DNA of 40,656 nt from Flavobacteriaceae bacterium (GCA_002694465.1 NZMG01000010.1:1-40656), one strand, 5' to 3'. Positions 1-9,101 are shown, counted from the stretch's first letter. The notes: generated by a model not told the origin, from the letters alone. Numbers and translations: made by a program.

Positions 1-35
1 TTTATAAAACGTTAATGGAGATTGCCAACCGTTGA
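1..35 (+). CDS. maf: C-terminal end of a preceding gene, probably Maf-like nucleotide pyrophosphatase
   Basis: Reading from base 3 gives an open frame of ten codons (YKTLMEIANR) ending in TGA at 33-35. This resembles the usual end of bacterial Maf proteins, in which a short helix near the C-terminus carries a Tyr/Leu pattern, and maf is often found just upstream of the lipoprotein gene that follows in flavobacteria. The assignment rests on ten residues and remembered gene order, so it is weak. The next gene starts 32 bases after the stop. Confidence 0.35.
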   Translation, partial: YKTLMEIANR

Positions 36-67
36 TTTTGTGTTATTTTTACAAAAAACAATTCTAA

Positions 68-973
68 ATGCCATTTTTTAAAGCAATTATTATTGCCTCT
101 TTTCTAAATTTATTTGTATTTGTTGGGTGTAAAAATTCTGAAAACAATCTTATCCCTGCATCCCAAAATGAAAATGCTATTAAAAGAGACCTACCGGAAG
201 AGTTTAAAACCTATTGGTATGATGGAAATGCTGAAATTACATCCTACAACTTGTTACAAGAACGCTATGGGGAGCTACGAAAAGGCAAAGCGGTAAACAT
301 TTTTGTAACAGAGGATTTTTTACCTAAGGCACAGGTGAAAGCTAACAACATTTCTGAAGAAAACATACCTGTTTTAAAACTAAATCAAGTAAAGAAATAC
401 GTTACTGGTATTTATCCATATTCGGTTATGACAAGTGCATTTAGTCCGTTAAATTCTACGCAACACGCCGTTAAACTTTCGTTTAGCATGCAAGAATGGT
501 GTGGGCAGGCTTACGTTCAATTAAACAATAAAATGGAGTTTGAAATTACTTCACATTCTTATTTTGAAGGTGAGGCAGATCAAAATCTATCGTTACCCAA
601 AACATGGTTAGAGAGTGAAATTTGGAATCTTATTCGTATAAATCCTAATCAATTACCTACTGGAGACCTCAGTGTCTTGCCAAGTTTTGAGTATTTCAGA
701 ATGAGCCATCAAAAGATAGAATCAAAAAATGCCTACGGAAAATTAATGCAAGGGGATTCGCTTTCAACATACACACTAGAATATCCTGAAATAAAAAGAT
801 CTTTAGCTATTTATTTTAATAGCCAATCACCTTATGAAATAGAGCGCTGGGAGGAAACACATCCAAATGGACTTAAAACGACCGCTGAAAAATTACGCCG
901 AATAAAATCGAAATATTGGTCGCAAAATGGTACTCAGTTTGAATTTTTAAGAGACTCACTATTACTTAATTAA
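68..973 (+). CDS. conserved lipoprotein of unknown function
   Basis: This 301-residue protein starts with a hydrophobic segment (residues 4-20) ending in a lipobox-like FVFVGC, with the lipid-accepting Cys at 21, so it is predicted to be a lipoprotein exported across the inner membrane. The mature part is soluble, mixed alpha/beta, and contains a well ordered stretch around residues 125-165 rich in aromatic residues (including QEWCGQAYVQL). I do not recognise a catalytic motif. Similar proteins in flavobacteria often sit between maf and a small MscS-type channel, and database entries sometimes carry the neighbour's name (Maf) by mistake. The gene ends 4 bases before the channel gene, so the two are probably co-transcribed. 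Confidence 0.8.
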   Translation: MPFFKAIIIASFLNLFVFVGCKNSENNLIPASQNENAIKRDLPEEFKTYWYDGNAEITSYNLLQERYGELRKGKAVNIFVTEDFLPKAQVKANNISEENIPVLKLNQVKKYVTGIYPYSVMTSAFSPLNSTQHAVKLSFSMQEWCGQAYVQLNNKMEFEITSHSYFEGEADQNLSLPKTWLESEIWNLIRINPNQLPTGDLSVLPSFEYFRMSHQKIESKNAYGKLMQGDSLSTYTLEYPEIKRSLAIYFNSQSPYEIERWEETHPNGLKTTAEKLRRIKSKYWSQNGTQFEFLRDSLLLN

Positions 974-977
974 ATTT

Positions 978-1535
978 ATGTTTGAAAATTACGCTTTCGA
1001 AATTATTCTTACGGCAAGCATAGTCTTGCTTCATATAATTATAAGATTTATTTTAATTGCCGTTGTAAATCGGTTTGCAAATAAATCTGAAAAGGTAGAG
1101 CACCGTACAGGACTCATTATCAAGTATATTAACTTTGCTATTATCTTCGGCATTATATTAAGCTCAGTACTTATTTGGGGAGTAGATTTTAGCAGCGTAG
1201 GAGTTGTCTTATCGTCTGTTTTTGCGGTAATAGGAGTTGCTCTTTTTGCACAATGGTCCATTTTAAGCAACATTACTAGTGGCGTTATTATGTTTTTTAC
1301 ATTTCCATATAAAATTGGAGACTATATCATAATCCACGATAAGGAATACGATTACCAAGGAACTATTGAAGATATCAAGGGCTTTCATGTGGTACTTAAA
1401 ACGAAGGACGACAGAATCATTACCTACCCCAATAGTCTTATGCTTCAAAAGGGAGTAAGCGTCGTAAAGCCGGATGAAGTTGACGAGTTTCTTTTAGAGG
1501 AAGAGGAAAATAGTATTCAACACAATATTGACTAA
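978..1535 (+). CDS. small mechanosensitive channel, MscS family
   Basis: The 185-residue protein has three predicted membrane segments (about residues 5-30, 45-66 and 72-95). The last runs into the Gly/Ala-rich pore helix and the conserved segment QWSILSNITSGVIMFF, then the beta domain with FPYKIGDYI and the IITYPNS motif typical of MscS. It therefore corresponds to the pore and beta domain of MscS, a homo-heptameric tension-gated channel that releases solutes on osmotic downshock. It is much shorter than E. coli MscS (286 residues) and lacks most of the C-terminal cage; residues 165-185 are acidic. The start lies 4 bases after the lipoprotein gene, suggesting translational coupling. The next gene follows after 18 bases. 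Confidence 0.9.
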   Translation: MFENYAFEIILTASIVLLHIIIRFILIAVVNRFANKSEKVEHRTGLIIKYINFAIIFGIILSSVLIWGVDFSSVGVVLSSVFAVIGVALFAQWSILSNITSGVIMFFTFPYKIGDYIIIHDKEYDYQGTIEDIKGFHVVLKTKDDRIITYPNSLMLQKGVSVVKPDEVDEFLLEEEENSIQHNID

Positions 1536-1553
1536 AACTTAAAGGATTTTTAT

Positions 1554-4055
1554 ATGTTCAGAATAATACTTAAAACAGCATTTATACTTTTTTTATTCGT
1601 TTCGAATGCTGTTGCTCAAACACCTAAAAAACCTAGTGTTTCCGAAATTTATCACAATCTTCAAAAATTAAACTTTTTAGGCTCTGCTCTCTATATTGCA
1701 GCACATCCCGATGACGAAAATACACGACTCATCTCCTATCTGGCTAATGATGTAAAAGCACAAACTGCCTATTTATCTATTACCCGGGGGGATGGAGGTC
1801 AAAACCTTATAGGGACCGAATTAAGTGAACTTCTTGGGGTAATAAGAACACAGGAATTATTAGCTGCTCGTCGTACCGATGGAGGCCAACAATTCTTTAC
1901 GCGTGCCAATGACTTTGGGTATTCCAAACATCCTGATGAAACACTTGAAATTTGGAATAAAGATGAAGTTTTAGGCGATGTTGTGCGTACCATTAGAAGA
2001 TTTCAACCAGATATTATTGTGAACCGATTTAATCATCGTACACCAGGAAGTACACACGGACACCACACCTCCTCTGCGATGTTAAGTTTTGATGCTTGGG
2101 ATTTGGTCGGTGACGCTTCAAAATATCCTAGTTCTGCTTCAACATATGGTGCTTGGAAGCCCAAACGATTATTCTTCAATACCTCTTGGTGGTTTTATGG
2201 AAGTCGTGAAAATTTTGAAAAAGCAGACAAAACCAATTTGGTAGAAGTTGAAACTGGAAACTACTACCCTAGTCTAGGATTATCTAATGGTGAAATTGCC
2301 GCTCTTAGCCGAAGTATGCACAAGTCTCAAGGATTTGGAAATACTGGTTCTAGAGGTTCTGAAACTGAATATTTAGAATTATTAAAAGGTGACATGCCAA
2401 AAGATAGAGGTAACCTTTTTGAAGGAATAAACACGACCTGGTCTCGAATTGAAGGCGGGAAAAAGGTAGGCGACATATTATATCCCATTGAGGAAAATTT
2501 CAATTTTAAAGACCCTTCAAGCCATATTCCAAAATTGATGGAAGCCTATCAATTACTTCAAAATTTACCTGAAGGCCATTGGCGGAATATAAAACTAGAT
2601 GCCCTAAAACAGCTAATTGCAGATTGTGCTGGTTTATTCTTAGAAGCCGTTTCGGACCAACAAACAGTTGCTCCAAAAGGAAATATTACGGTTACCGTGG
2701 AAGCTATTAATCGTTCTGGTGTTAATATGAAATTGAATTCCGTTACTTCATCCATAATCAGTTTCCCCACCACCTTAGTGGCAACTCCATTGGAAAATAA
2801 TGAGCCCTATTCCATAAAAAGTGTAGAAAATACTTTTCAGGCAACAACCTATTCGGCTCCTTATTGGTTAAATGAAAAAGGCACTTTAGGAATGTACAAG
2901 GTAAATGATGAAAGCCTTATTGGACTTCCCGAGAGAAAGAACCCATTTCCAGTTACTTTTAATATGACCATCGCTGGAAAACAAATTGCTTTCGAAAGAA
3001 ATATCACTTACAAATACAATGACCCTGTTAAGGGAGAAGTCTATCAACCCTTCGAAGTATTACCCGTTGTTACTACTTCTATTGCCGAAAAGGTTGTTAT
3101 TTTTTCAAATAACGACACAAAAGAAATCCCTGTTATTGTAAAAGGAGGTCGTGAAAATATTACGGGCACCATTTCCTTACAACATCCCAAAGGTTGGGTA
3201 GTCTTTCCTCAAGAACAATCCTTTTCGTTAGGACCCAAAGGAGCCACACAAACACTAATTTTTAAAGTAACCCCTCCAAAAAGCCAAAGTGAAGGTTTTT
3301 TAAAGCCTTTAGCTCAGGTGGGAGATGTTTTTAGCGACAAAGAATTGATTACTATAGACTACGATCATATTCCGTTTCAGAATGTATTAATGCCTTCTCA
3401 TGCAAAAATTGTTCGGATTCCTATAGAGAAACGAGGGGAAAGTATTGGCTATATTAACGGAGCTGGAGATGCTATTCCTGAAAGTTTAAAGCAAATAGGA
3501 TATCAAGTAACCACCATTGCTCCTTCAGAAATTACCCAAGAAAATATAAAACACTTTGATGCTATCGTAGTTGGAATTAGAGCCTACAATACAGTGGATG
3601 AGATGGCATTCAAAAAACCTGTCCTGGATGAGTATGTAAGTAATGGAGGTACTTTAATTGTACAATATAATACCTCCAGAGGCCTAGTAACAGAAGACTT
3701 TGCGCCACTACCCTTAAAATTATCACGAGATCGCGTTACGGATGAAAATGCTGCCGTATCCTTTTTAGTTCCAAATCATAATGTATTAAACTTTCCAAAT
3801 AAGCTTTCGCAATCAGATTTTGAAGGTTGGGTTCAAGAACGTGGATTATATTTTCCGAATGAATGGGATGAAGGATACACCCCTATTTTAGGGATGAATG
3901 ATAAAGATGAAACAGAAACAAAAGGGTCGCTATTGGTTGCCCGAGTGGGAAAAGGGCATTATGTGTATACAGGCCTGAGCTTTTTTAGAGAATTACCCGC
4001 AGGTGTTTCTGGGGCATACAGACTATTTGCAAATCTATTATCTTTAGGAAAATAA
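1554..4055 (+). CDS. secreted PIG-L/LmbE-family deacetylase with C-terminal glutamine-amidotransferase-like domain
   Basis: The 833-residue protein starts with a signal peptide (residues 1-21, cut after AVAQ). Residues 40-300 form a PIG-L/LmbE deacetylase domain: the zinc motif AHPDDE is at 50-55 and a second histidine cluster (GHHTSS) lies near residue 170. The family removes N-acetyl groups from GlcNAc-type substrates. A middle region (about 360-590) looks like beta-sandwich domains of the NEW3/Ig type, and residues 620-833 resemble a ThuA/class-I amidotransferase-like fold (for example FDAIVVGIRAYNT). The large multi-domain form is common in Bacteroidota. It overlaps the next gene by one base (TAATG) and leads into a symporter, which suggests export, trimming and uptake of an amino sugar; the substrate is inferred, not seen. 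Confidence 0.88.
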   Translation: MFRIILKTAFILFLFVSNAVAQTPKKPSVSEIYHNLQKLNFLGSALYIAAHPDDENTRLISYLANDVKAQTAYLSITRGDGGQNLIGTELSELLGVIRTQELLAARRTDGGQQFFTRANDFGYSKHPDETLEIWNKDEVLGDVVRTIRRFQPDIIVNRFNHRTPGSTHGHHTSSAMLSFDAWDLVGDASKYPSSASTYGAWKPKRLFFNTSWWFYGSRENFEKADKTNLVEVETGNYYPSLGLSNGEIAALSRSMHKSQGFGNTGSRGSETEYLELLKGDMPKDRGNLFEGINTTWSRIEGGKKVGDILYPIEENFNFKDPSSHIPKLMEAYQLLQNLPEGHWRNIKLDALKQLIADCAGLFLEAVSDQQTVAPKGNITVTVEAINRSGVNMKLNSVTSSIISFPTTLVATPLENNEPYSIKSVENTFQATTYSAPYWLNEKGTLGMYKVNDESLIGLPERKNPFPVTFNMTIAGKQIAFERNITYKYNDPVKGEVYQPFEVLPVVTTSIAEKVVIFSNNDTKEIPVIVKGGRENITGTISLQHPKGWVVFPQEQSFSLGPKGATQTLIFKVTPPKSQSEGFLKPLAQVGDVFSDKELITIDYDHIPFQNVLMPSHAKIVRIPIEKRGESIGYINGAGDAIPESLKQIGYQVTTIAPSEITQENIKHFDAIVVGIRAYNTVDEMAFKKPVLDEYVSNGGTLIVQYNTSRGLVTEDFAPLPLKLSRDRVTDENAAVSFLVPNHNVLNFPNKLSQSDFEGWVQERGLYFPNEWDEGYTPILGMNDKDETETKGSLLVARVGKGHYVYTGLSFFRELPAGVSGAYRLFANLLSLGK

Positions 4056-4186
4056 TGGAACACGAAAAAACCTCACAAGAAGATATTCCTGTAAAATTCA
4101 GTTGGAAATTTAAATACACTTGGGTACTACTGCTTAATGCCGTTTACATTATTCTTTTTTACTTATTAATGAAAAGCTATTCGTAG
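4055..4186 (+). CDS. 43-residue single-span membrane peptide, probable symporter partner
   Basis: A short frame starts at an ATG that overlaps the stop of the deacetylase gene and ends with TAG directly abutting the ATG of the symporter gene. It encodes 43 residues: a charged N-terminus (about 16 residues, MEHEKTSQED at the start), then one strongly hydrophobic segment (about residues 22-39, YTWVLLLNAVYIILFYLL) and a short tail. The zero-gap arrangement on both sides and the coherent transmembrane design argue that it is a real gene. Small membrane proteins encoded directly before sodium:solute symporters are known in several bacterial groups, and I infer that this one is an accessory or assembly subunit. 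Confidence 0.75.
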   Translation: MEHEKTSQEDIPVKFSWKFKYTWVLLLNAVYIILFYLLMKSYS

Positions 4187-5881
4187 ATGGAAAGAGTCGA
4201 CTGGATAGTTTTACTTGGCACATTAGCTTTTATTGTCCTTTATGGGATGTACAAAGCGCGTGGAAACAAAAATGTTACAGATTATCTTAAAGGAGGTAGT
4301 GAATCCAATTGGTGGACCATTGGGCTAAGCGTGATGGCAACTCAAGCCAGTGCGATTACCTTTTTATCAACTCCCGGGCAGGCCTTTCACGACGGAATGG
4401 GCTTTGTGCAGTTTTATTTTGGATTACCTATAGCCATGGTGATCATTAGTTTGGTGTTTATCCCATTATATCATAAAATGAAGGTCTTTACGGCATACGA
4501 ATACCTCGAAGGACGCTTCGACCTTAAAACTCGTACGCTTACCGCACTTATCTTTTTAATTCAGCGGGGGCTTTCGGCTGGAATTACCATTTTTGCACCC
4601 TCCATTATTCTTTCGGCCGTACTTGGGTGGAATCTATTTTACCTCAATATTATTATTGGGATTCTTGTGATTATTTATGTCGTGAGTGGTGGTACCAAAG
4701 CGGTAAGTATTACGCAAAAGCAGCAAATGGGTGTGATTTTTGGCGGCATGTTTTTGGCATTTTTAATTATATTGAATTACTTACCCCTCGATATTTCCTT
4801 CAACAAAGCTCTTGAAATTGCAGGTGCTAATGGAAAGATGGATATTTTAGATTTCTCTTTCGATTTCGAAAATCGATACACTTTTTGGAGCGGAATCATT
4901 GGTGGAACTTTTCTCGCGCTAGCCTATTTCGGAACCGATCAAAGTCAGGTGCAACGGTACCTTTCTGGACGGTCGGTAAAACAAAGCCAAATGGGGTTGA
5001 TTATGAACGGATTTTTAAAAGTTCCTATGCAGTTTTTTATTCTGTTAATTGGGGTCATGGTGTTTGTGTTTTATCAGTTTAATGCTTCGCCTCTTAATTT
5101 TAATCCGTCGGCCGTTAAAGACGTCATGAAGTCTGAATATGCTATCGAATACAAAGCATTGGAAGCACAAAAAACGGAACTTCAATCTAACATAGAAAGA
5201 CAACAGCTTGCCTATGCCCGTACCGAAGACACTTCAGAAAAAGAGGTAATACTATCCAACATTGCACAACTCAATAATACAGAAAAAGAACTTCGTCAAG
5301 CTTCTAAGGATATCATTAAAAAAGCAAATCCTAATGCTGAAACCAATGATAAAGACTATGTTTTTATTCATTTTATCCTGACCCAATTACCTCGCGGACT
5401 TATAGGATTATTATTGGCTGTCATTTTAAGTGCAGCCATGTCTTCCACCGCTAGTGAATTAAACGCTTTGGGATCCACCACGGCTATCGATTTATACAGA
5501 CGAAATGTGCGCGGGAAATCGCCAAGTCATTATTTAAGTGCCTCTAGATGGTTTACGCTACTGTGGGGTGTTATCGCCATTGCTATTGCTTGTACAGCCA
5601 ACCTATTCGATAATTTAATCCAGTTGGTAAATATTATTGGTTCTATTTTCTACGGAAATATATTAGGGGTGTTTTTGTTGGCCTTCTTTATAAAATTTGT
5701 AAAATCCAATGCAACCTTCTGGGCGGCTATCATCACGCAAATTATTATTATCATTGTTTGGTGGATAGACTTGATGCCATATTTATGGTTAAATGTTGTA
5801 GGGGCTGGACTTGTTATATCATTAGCTATCATTTTGGAAATAGTCTTAAATAATGCGCAAAATAAAATTACAGCTGAATAA
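4187..5881 (+). CDS. sodium:solute symporter (SSS family)
   Basis: The 564-residue integral membrane protein has the pattern of SSS (SGLT/PutP) transporters: about 13 hydrophobic helices, the early GLSVMATQASAITFLSTPGQ segment that lines the sodium site, and GTDQSQVQRYLSGRS near residue 255, a family signature. A hydrophilic, Gln/Glu/Lys-rich stretch of about 70 residues (roughly 310-385), with heptad-like character, is inserted between membrane segments; such an insert is common in flavobacterial members. The substrate cannot be read from the sequence. Its position behind a deacetylase gene and the 43-residue peptide suggests uptake of a sugar or amino-sugar product. Start ATG follows the previous stop with no gap. 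Confidence 0.93.
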   Translation: MERVDWIVLLGTLAFIVLYGMYKARGNKNVTDYLKGGSESNWWTIGLSVMATQASAITFLSTPGQAFHDGMGFVQFYFGLPIAMVIISLVFIPLYHKMKVFTAYEYLEGRFDLKTRTLTALIFLIQRGLSAGITIFAPSIILSAVLGWNLFYLNIIIGILVIIYVVSGGTKAVSITQKQQMGVIFGGMFLAFLIILNYLPLDISFNKALEIAGANGKMDILDFSFDFENRYTFWSGIIGGTFLALAYFGTDQSQVQRYLSGRSVKQSQMGLIMNGFLKVPMQFFILLIGVMVFVFYQFNASPLNFNPSAVKDVMKSEYAIEYKALEAQKTELQSNIERQQLAYARTEDTSEKEVILSNIAQLNNTEKELRQASKDIIKKANPNAETNDKDYVFIHFILTQLPRGLIGLLLAVILSAAMSSTASELNALGSTTAIDLYRRNVRGKSPSHYLSASRWFTLLWGVIAIAIACTANLFDNLIQLVNIIGSIFYGNILGVFLLAFFIKFVKSNATFWAAIITQIIIIIVWWIDLMPYLWLNVVGAGLVISLAIILEIVLNNAQNKITAE

Positions 5882-5905
5882 AATCCACAATACGCCTTTT
5901 ACTTT

Positions 5906-7012
5906 ATGAAATCCATTTTATTTGTAGCTTCTATTTCTCTTTTAATGGTTTCTTGTAACGGTCAAATAAAAACTGAGGATTCGCAAAGTACCGTACAAAC
6001 AAAAGATACAATCGCTACCAAATTTCAGCAAACATCATCGCAAAAAAGCGGTCTCCCCTATCTTCAAACCTCAATAAAAGATCCTTTATTCTATATTGAT
6101 GGGCAATTATGTCAGCACCTACGGAAAATCTATCAAGATAAAAATGGGCAACTTTGGTTTGGTACCAACGTATATGGGATCATGCGTTACGATGGAGAAA
6201 AACTAGAATATTTTGATGATAAAGATGGAGTTGATGGCAGAATTACAGCAATACTTGAAGATAATAAAGGAAATGTTTGGTTTGGAAGTGCTTCAGGGCT
6301 TATTAAATATGATGGGGTAACTTTTACAACATTTTCAAAACAAAATCAAGATGCGTATAGTAATGAAGTTTGGAGTGTTTATTTAGATGGTAAAGGGATT
6401 TTTTGGATTGGTACTAATGAAGGGGTGAGTCGTTTCGACGGAAAGGAATTTACCAGGTTTCCTATTCCAAAAGCGAATGTAAAAAACCCTACAACAGTTT
6501 ATTCATATAATAGGATTACTCATATTTTAGAGGATACTAAAGGGAATATGTGGTTTGGAACTGACGGTTATGGAATATCGGTTTACGACGGAACTCAATT
6601 TACTTTTTTTACTGAAGAAAACGGACTGCCCAATAATAATGTGAGCGAAATGATGATGGACAGCCGAGGGGATATTTGGATAGGAACGTATTTTGGAGGG
6701 GTGAGTATGTATGATGGCAAATCCTTTACCAATTTTACAGAAAAAGGGATTATTAAAGGCATTGAGGTGGGAAGTTTTTATGAAGACAAAAAAGGGACCA
6801 TTTGGTTCGCTGCCGAAAACCATGGTGTTTATAATTATAATGGGAAATCATTTACAAATTTTAATGAGGAACAAGGGTTAAACACCAATGGTGTTTTAAG
6901 TATATATCAAGATAAAGAAGATCGATTTTGGTTTGGCGGTTGGGGTGGTCTCTTCCGTTATGATGGGACATCCTTTACATCGGTTACAGCTCAGGGTCCT
7001 TGGGATAAATAG
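5906..7012 (+). CDS. seven-bladed beta-propeller lipoprotein (two-component-regulator propeller repeats)
   Basis: The 368-residue protein has a lipoprotein signal with Cys at 17 (SLLMVSC). After a linker it carries seven repeats of about 40-45 residues, each with a core such as GQLWFGTN..G..RYDG followed by an aromatic strand; the cores begin near residues 85, 125, 170, 212, 253, 295 and 335. This matches the Reg_prop repeat of the periplasmic sensor part of hybrid two-component systems in Bacteroidota. Here it is a stand-alone lipoprotein with no membrane helix, kinase or regulator domain. Seven repeats would close one propeller. It lies 24 bases after the symporter gene, so it may belong to the same transcript and bind the same ligand, which is inference. 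Confidence 0.85.
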   Translation: MKSILFVASISLLMVSCNGQIKTEDSQSTVQTKDTIATKFQQTSSQKSGLPYLQTSIKDPLFYIDGQLCQHLRKIYQDKNGQLWFGTNVYGIMRYDGEKLEYFDDKDGVDGRITAILEDNKGNVWFGSASGLIKYDGVTFTTFSKQNQDAYSNEVWSVYLDGKGIFWIGTNEGVSRFDGKEFTRFPIPKANVKNPTTVYSYNRITHILEDTKGNMWFGTDGYGISVYDGTQFTFFTEENGLPNNNVSEMMMDSRGDIWIGTYFGGVSMYDGKSFTNFTEKGIIKGIEVGSFYEDKKGTIWFAAENHGVYNYNGKSFTNFNEEQGLNTNGVLSIYQDKEDRFWFGGWGGLFRYDGTSFTSVTAQGPWDK

Positions 7013-7045
7013 ATTTCCAAAAAAAACAGCAACTAATTTATAGTA

Positions 7046-7075
7046 TTGAAGACCTTTAAATTTTCCGTTACTTTG
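7046..7075 (+). promoter_or_regulatory. Bacteroidetes-type promoter of the glycosyltransferase gene
   Basis: TTG at 7046-7048 and TTACTTTG at 7068-7075 are 19 bases apart, close to the Bacteroidetes consensus TTG-N17-23-TAnnTTTG. The -7 box ends only 4 bases before the ATG at 7080, so transcription would begin at or next to the start codon and the mRNA would be nearly leaderless. Confidence 0.55.
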
Positions 7076-7079
7076 CCTT

Positions 7080-8072
7080 ATGAATGTTGCCATTATTATC
7101 TTAAACTGGAACGGAAAAGCGCTACTGGAGCAATTTTTACCTTCGGTTGTGGCACATTCTTCCCAAGCTACTGTTTATGTCGCAGATAATGCCTCTACAG
7201 ATGATAGCGTAACCTTTGTGAAAGCGTATTTTCCTTCGGTAAAGATTATTCAAAACGAAGTAAATGGAGGCTACGCAAAGGGTTACAACGATGCCTTAAA
7301 GGGATTGAAAGAAGACCTCTTTGTCCTACTCAATAATGATGTAGAGGTAACCGAAAACTGGCTCACTCCTATCCTTTCAGCTTTCGGAAATGATCCGAAC
7401 CTAGTCGCAGCTCAACCCAAAATCCTCGATTACAAAAACAAAGACTATTTTGAATATGCTGGAGCGGCTGGCGGATTTATAGATAAGCTAGGGTATCCCT
7501 ATTGTCGCGGACGTATTTTTAATACCATTGAAAAAGATAAAGGACAATACAATGACACCATTCCTATCTTTTGGGCGTCCGGTGCTTGCTTATTTGTAAG
7601 GCGTGAAGTCTTTTGGAATGCAGGTGGATTTGATGAAGATTTATTTGCGCATCAGGAAGAAATAGACCTTTGTTGGCGAGTACAGAGTCAAGATGGCATT
7701 GTTAAATATATCGCTACCTCAACAGTCTATCATTTAGGAGGTGCCACCTTAAGTGTTGCCAATCCGAAAAAGACATTTTATAACTTTAGGAACACGCTTT
7801 TAGTGCTCTTGAAGAATAGAAAAGGGACAAAAGTGTATTTTTTAATCTTTGTTCGTTTGCTTCTTGATGGTTTAGCTGGAATTCAGTTTCTATTTCAAGG
7901 AAAATTTGGTCATTTTTGGGCCATTTTAAGAGCACATTTTAGTTTTTATAAATGGTCGACAAAATACCTTCAAAAAAGAAAAAAGTGCGCCACCACTACT
8001 AAATATTGGCACTCATCATCTATCGTTTGGCGATATTTCGTCCAAAAAAGGCGTACCTTTAACGATATTTAA
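7080..8072 (+). CDS. family 2 glycosyltransferase
   Basis: The 330-residue protein has a GT-A fold GT2 domain over residues 1-240. The N-terminus NVAIIILNWNG is followed by VYVADNASTDDS (nucleotide binding), the LLNNDVEV motif with the metal-binding acidic pair near residue 91, and the acceptor-side GGFDEDLFAHQEEIDLCWR with the ED-type catalytic acids near residue 200. A short hydrophobic region (about 258-280) may touch the membrane; the tail is basic. Proteins of this kind transfer a sugar, often rhamnose, to cell-surface polysaccharide precursors, but donor and acceptor are unknown. The gene has its own promoter and lies alone, not in a polysaccharide cluster. Confidence 0.92.
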   Translation: MNVAIIILNWNGKALLEQFLPSVVAHSSQATVYVADNASTDDSVTFVKAYFPSVKIIQNEVNGGYAKGYNDALKGLKEDLFVLLNNDVEVTENWLTPILSAFGNDPNLVAAQPKILDYKNKDYFEYAGAAGGFIDKLGYPYCRGRIFNTIEKDKGQYNDTIPIFWASGACLFVRREVFWNAGGFDEDLFAHQEEIDLCWRVQSQDGIVKYIATSTVYHLGGATLSVANPKKTFYNFRNTLLVLLKNRKGTKVYFLIFVRLLLDGLAGIQFLFQGKFGHFWAILRAHFSFYKWSTKYLQKRKKCATTTKYWHSSSIVWRYFVQKRRTFNDI

Positions 8073-8106
8073 TAATTTTTACTTAAATTATTGTTAAGGC
8101 ATTATT

Positions 8107-8132
8107 TTTGATAGTGCTAATTGCTAATTTTG
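8107..8132 (+). promoter_or_regulatory. putative promoter of the first OmpA lipoprotein gene
   Basis: A perfect -7 box TAATTTTG lies at 8125-8132, 25 bases before the ATG. A TTTG at 8107-8110 is 14 bases upstream, shorter than the usual 17-23 base spacing. The same two elements occur at 17 bases before the second copy of the gene, so this looks like a spacing variant of one ancestral promoter. Confidence 0.5.
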
Positions 8133-8156
8133 GTCAAACTAAATCTATAACTTATT

Positions 8157-9017
8157 ATGAAAAAAATCTTTTTATTAATGCTAATGTCGGGACTTGTCTT
8201 CACTTCCTGTGTTTCAAAAAAACAATACGCTGAACTTGAAGCCAAGCAAAAGAAAACCCAAGATTTATTGAACACTGCCACCGTAAAATTAAATGCGTGT
8301 GAAGCAGACAAAGCGGCTGCTAATGCAACAATTGCAGCTCTTGAGAAACGTGTCGCAGACCTTAAACAAGATAAAGACGATTTGATTAAAAGCTCTAAGG
8401 ACCTTACGATTTTGACAAAACAAGGTGCTACAAATCTTGAAAAATCATTGGAAAGCTTAAAAGAAAAAGATCTTAAAATTAGCCGTTTACAGGATGCCCT
8501 TAACAAAAAGGACAGTGTAACATTAGCGCTAGTAACAAGTCTTAAGAAAGAAGTAGGGCTTAACGATCAAGACATCCAAATTAATGTTGAAAAAGGAGTC
8601 GTGTTTATCTCATTAAGTGACAAAGTGTTATTTAAAAGCGGAAGCTACGAATTATCTAACAGAGCTAACGAAATCTTAGGTAAAGTGGCTACTGTAATTA
8701 ATAGCAAGCCAGATTTTGAAGCTTTAGTAGAAGGTCATACAGATAATGTACCTTACAGAAGTGGTGTATTATTAGACAACTGGGATTTAAGTGCAAAACG
8801 TGCCACAGCCGTAGTTCGTAAATTAAAAGAACTAGGTGCAAACCCAGCTCAATTAATTGCTGCTGGACGTGGAGAATATGTCCCTTTGGTACCTAACACA
8901 ACTGCTGAGAACAAATCTACAAACCGTAGAACTAAGATCTATGTGTTACCCAAAATTGACCAGTTCTATAGTATGATTGAAGAAGAACTTGAAACTTTAT
9001 CTAAGGAAGGTAAATAA
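8157..9017 (+). CDS. OmpA-family peptidoglycan-binding lipoprotein, copy 1
   Basis: The 286-residue protein has a lipoprotein signal with Cys at 18 (GLVFTSC). Residues 22-130 form a long predicted coiled coil rich in Lys, Glu, Ala and Leu, and residues 140-275 an OmpA C-terminal domain. The latter includes DKVLFKSGSYEL, EGHTDNVPY and NRRTKIYVLP, with the Asp and Arg that bind diaminopimelate in the peptide stem. It should anchor in a membrane by its lipid and reach across the periplasm to peptidoglycan. The next gene is a copy of about 85-90 % identity. A hairpin terminator follows at 9044, so each copy is probably expressed separately. Confidence 0.92.
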   Translation: MKKIFLLMLMSGLVFTSCVSKKQYAELEAKQKKTQDLLNTATVKLNACEADKAAANATIAALEKRVADLKQDKDDLIKSSKDLTILTKQGATNLEKSLESLKEKDLKISRLQDALNKKDSVTLALVTSLKKEVGLNDQDIQINVEKGVVFISLSDKVLFKSGSYELSNRANEILGKVATVINSKPDFEALVEGHTDNVPYRSGVLLDNWDLSAKRATAVVRKLKELGANPAQLIAAGRGEYVPLVPNTTAENKSTNRRTKIYVLPKIDQFYSMIEEELETLSKEGK

Positions 9018-9043
9018 TTCCTTAGTTTTTATAGAATTTGTAA

Positions 9044-9071
9044 AATCCTCAGCAATGCTGGGGATTTTTTT
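9044..9071 (+). terminator. rho-independent terminator after OmpA copy 1
   Basis: AATCCTCAGC (9044-9053) pairs over ten positions, one of them G-T, with GCTGGGGATT (9057-9066) around an AAT loop, and a run of T follows. It separates the two lipoprotein genes. Confidence 0.8.
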
Positions 9072-9101
9072 AATCCCTCTATATATGTGATTTTAATCAT
9101 T

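Noticed and set aside
8117..8506. A 129-codon antisense frame over the start of the first OmpA gene
   Set aside because: It mirrors the coiled-coil codons of a clear lipoprotein gene, has a low-complexity Ser/Phe/Arg composition and no start signals.
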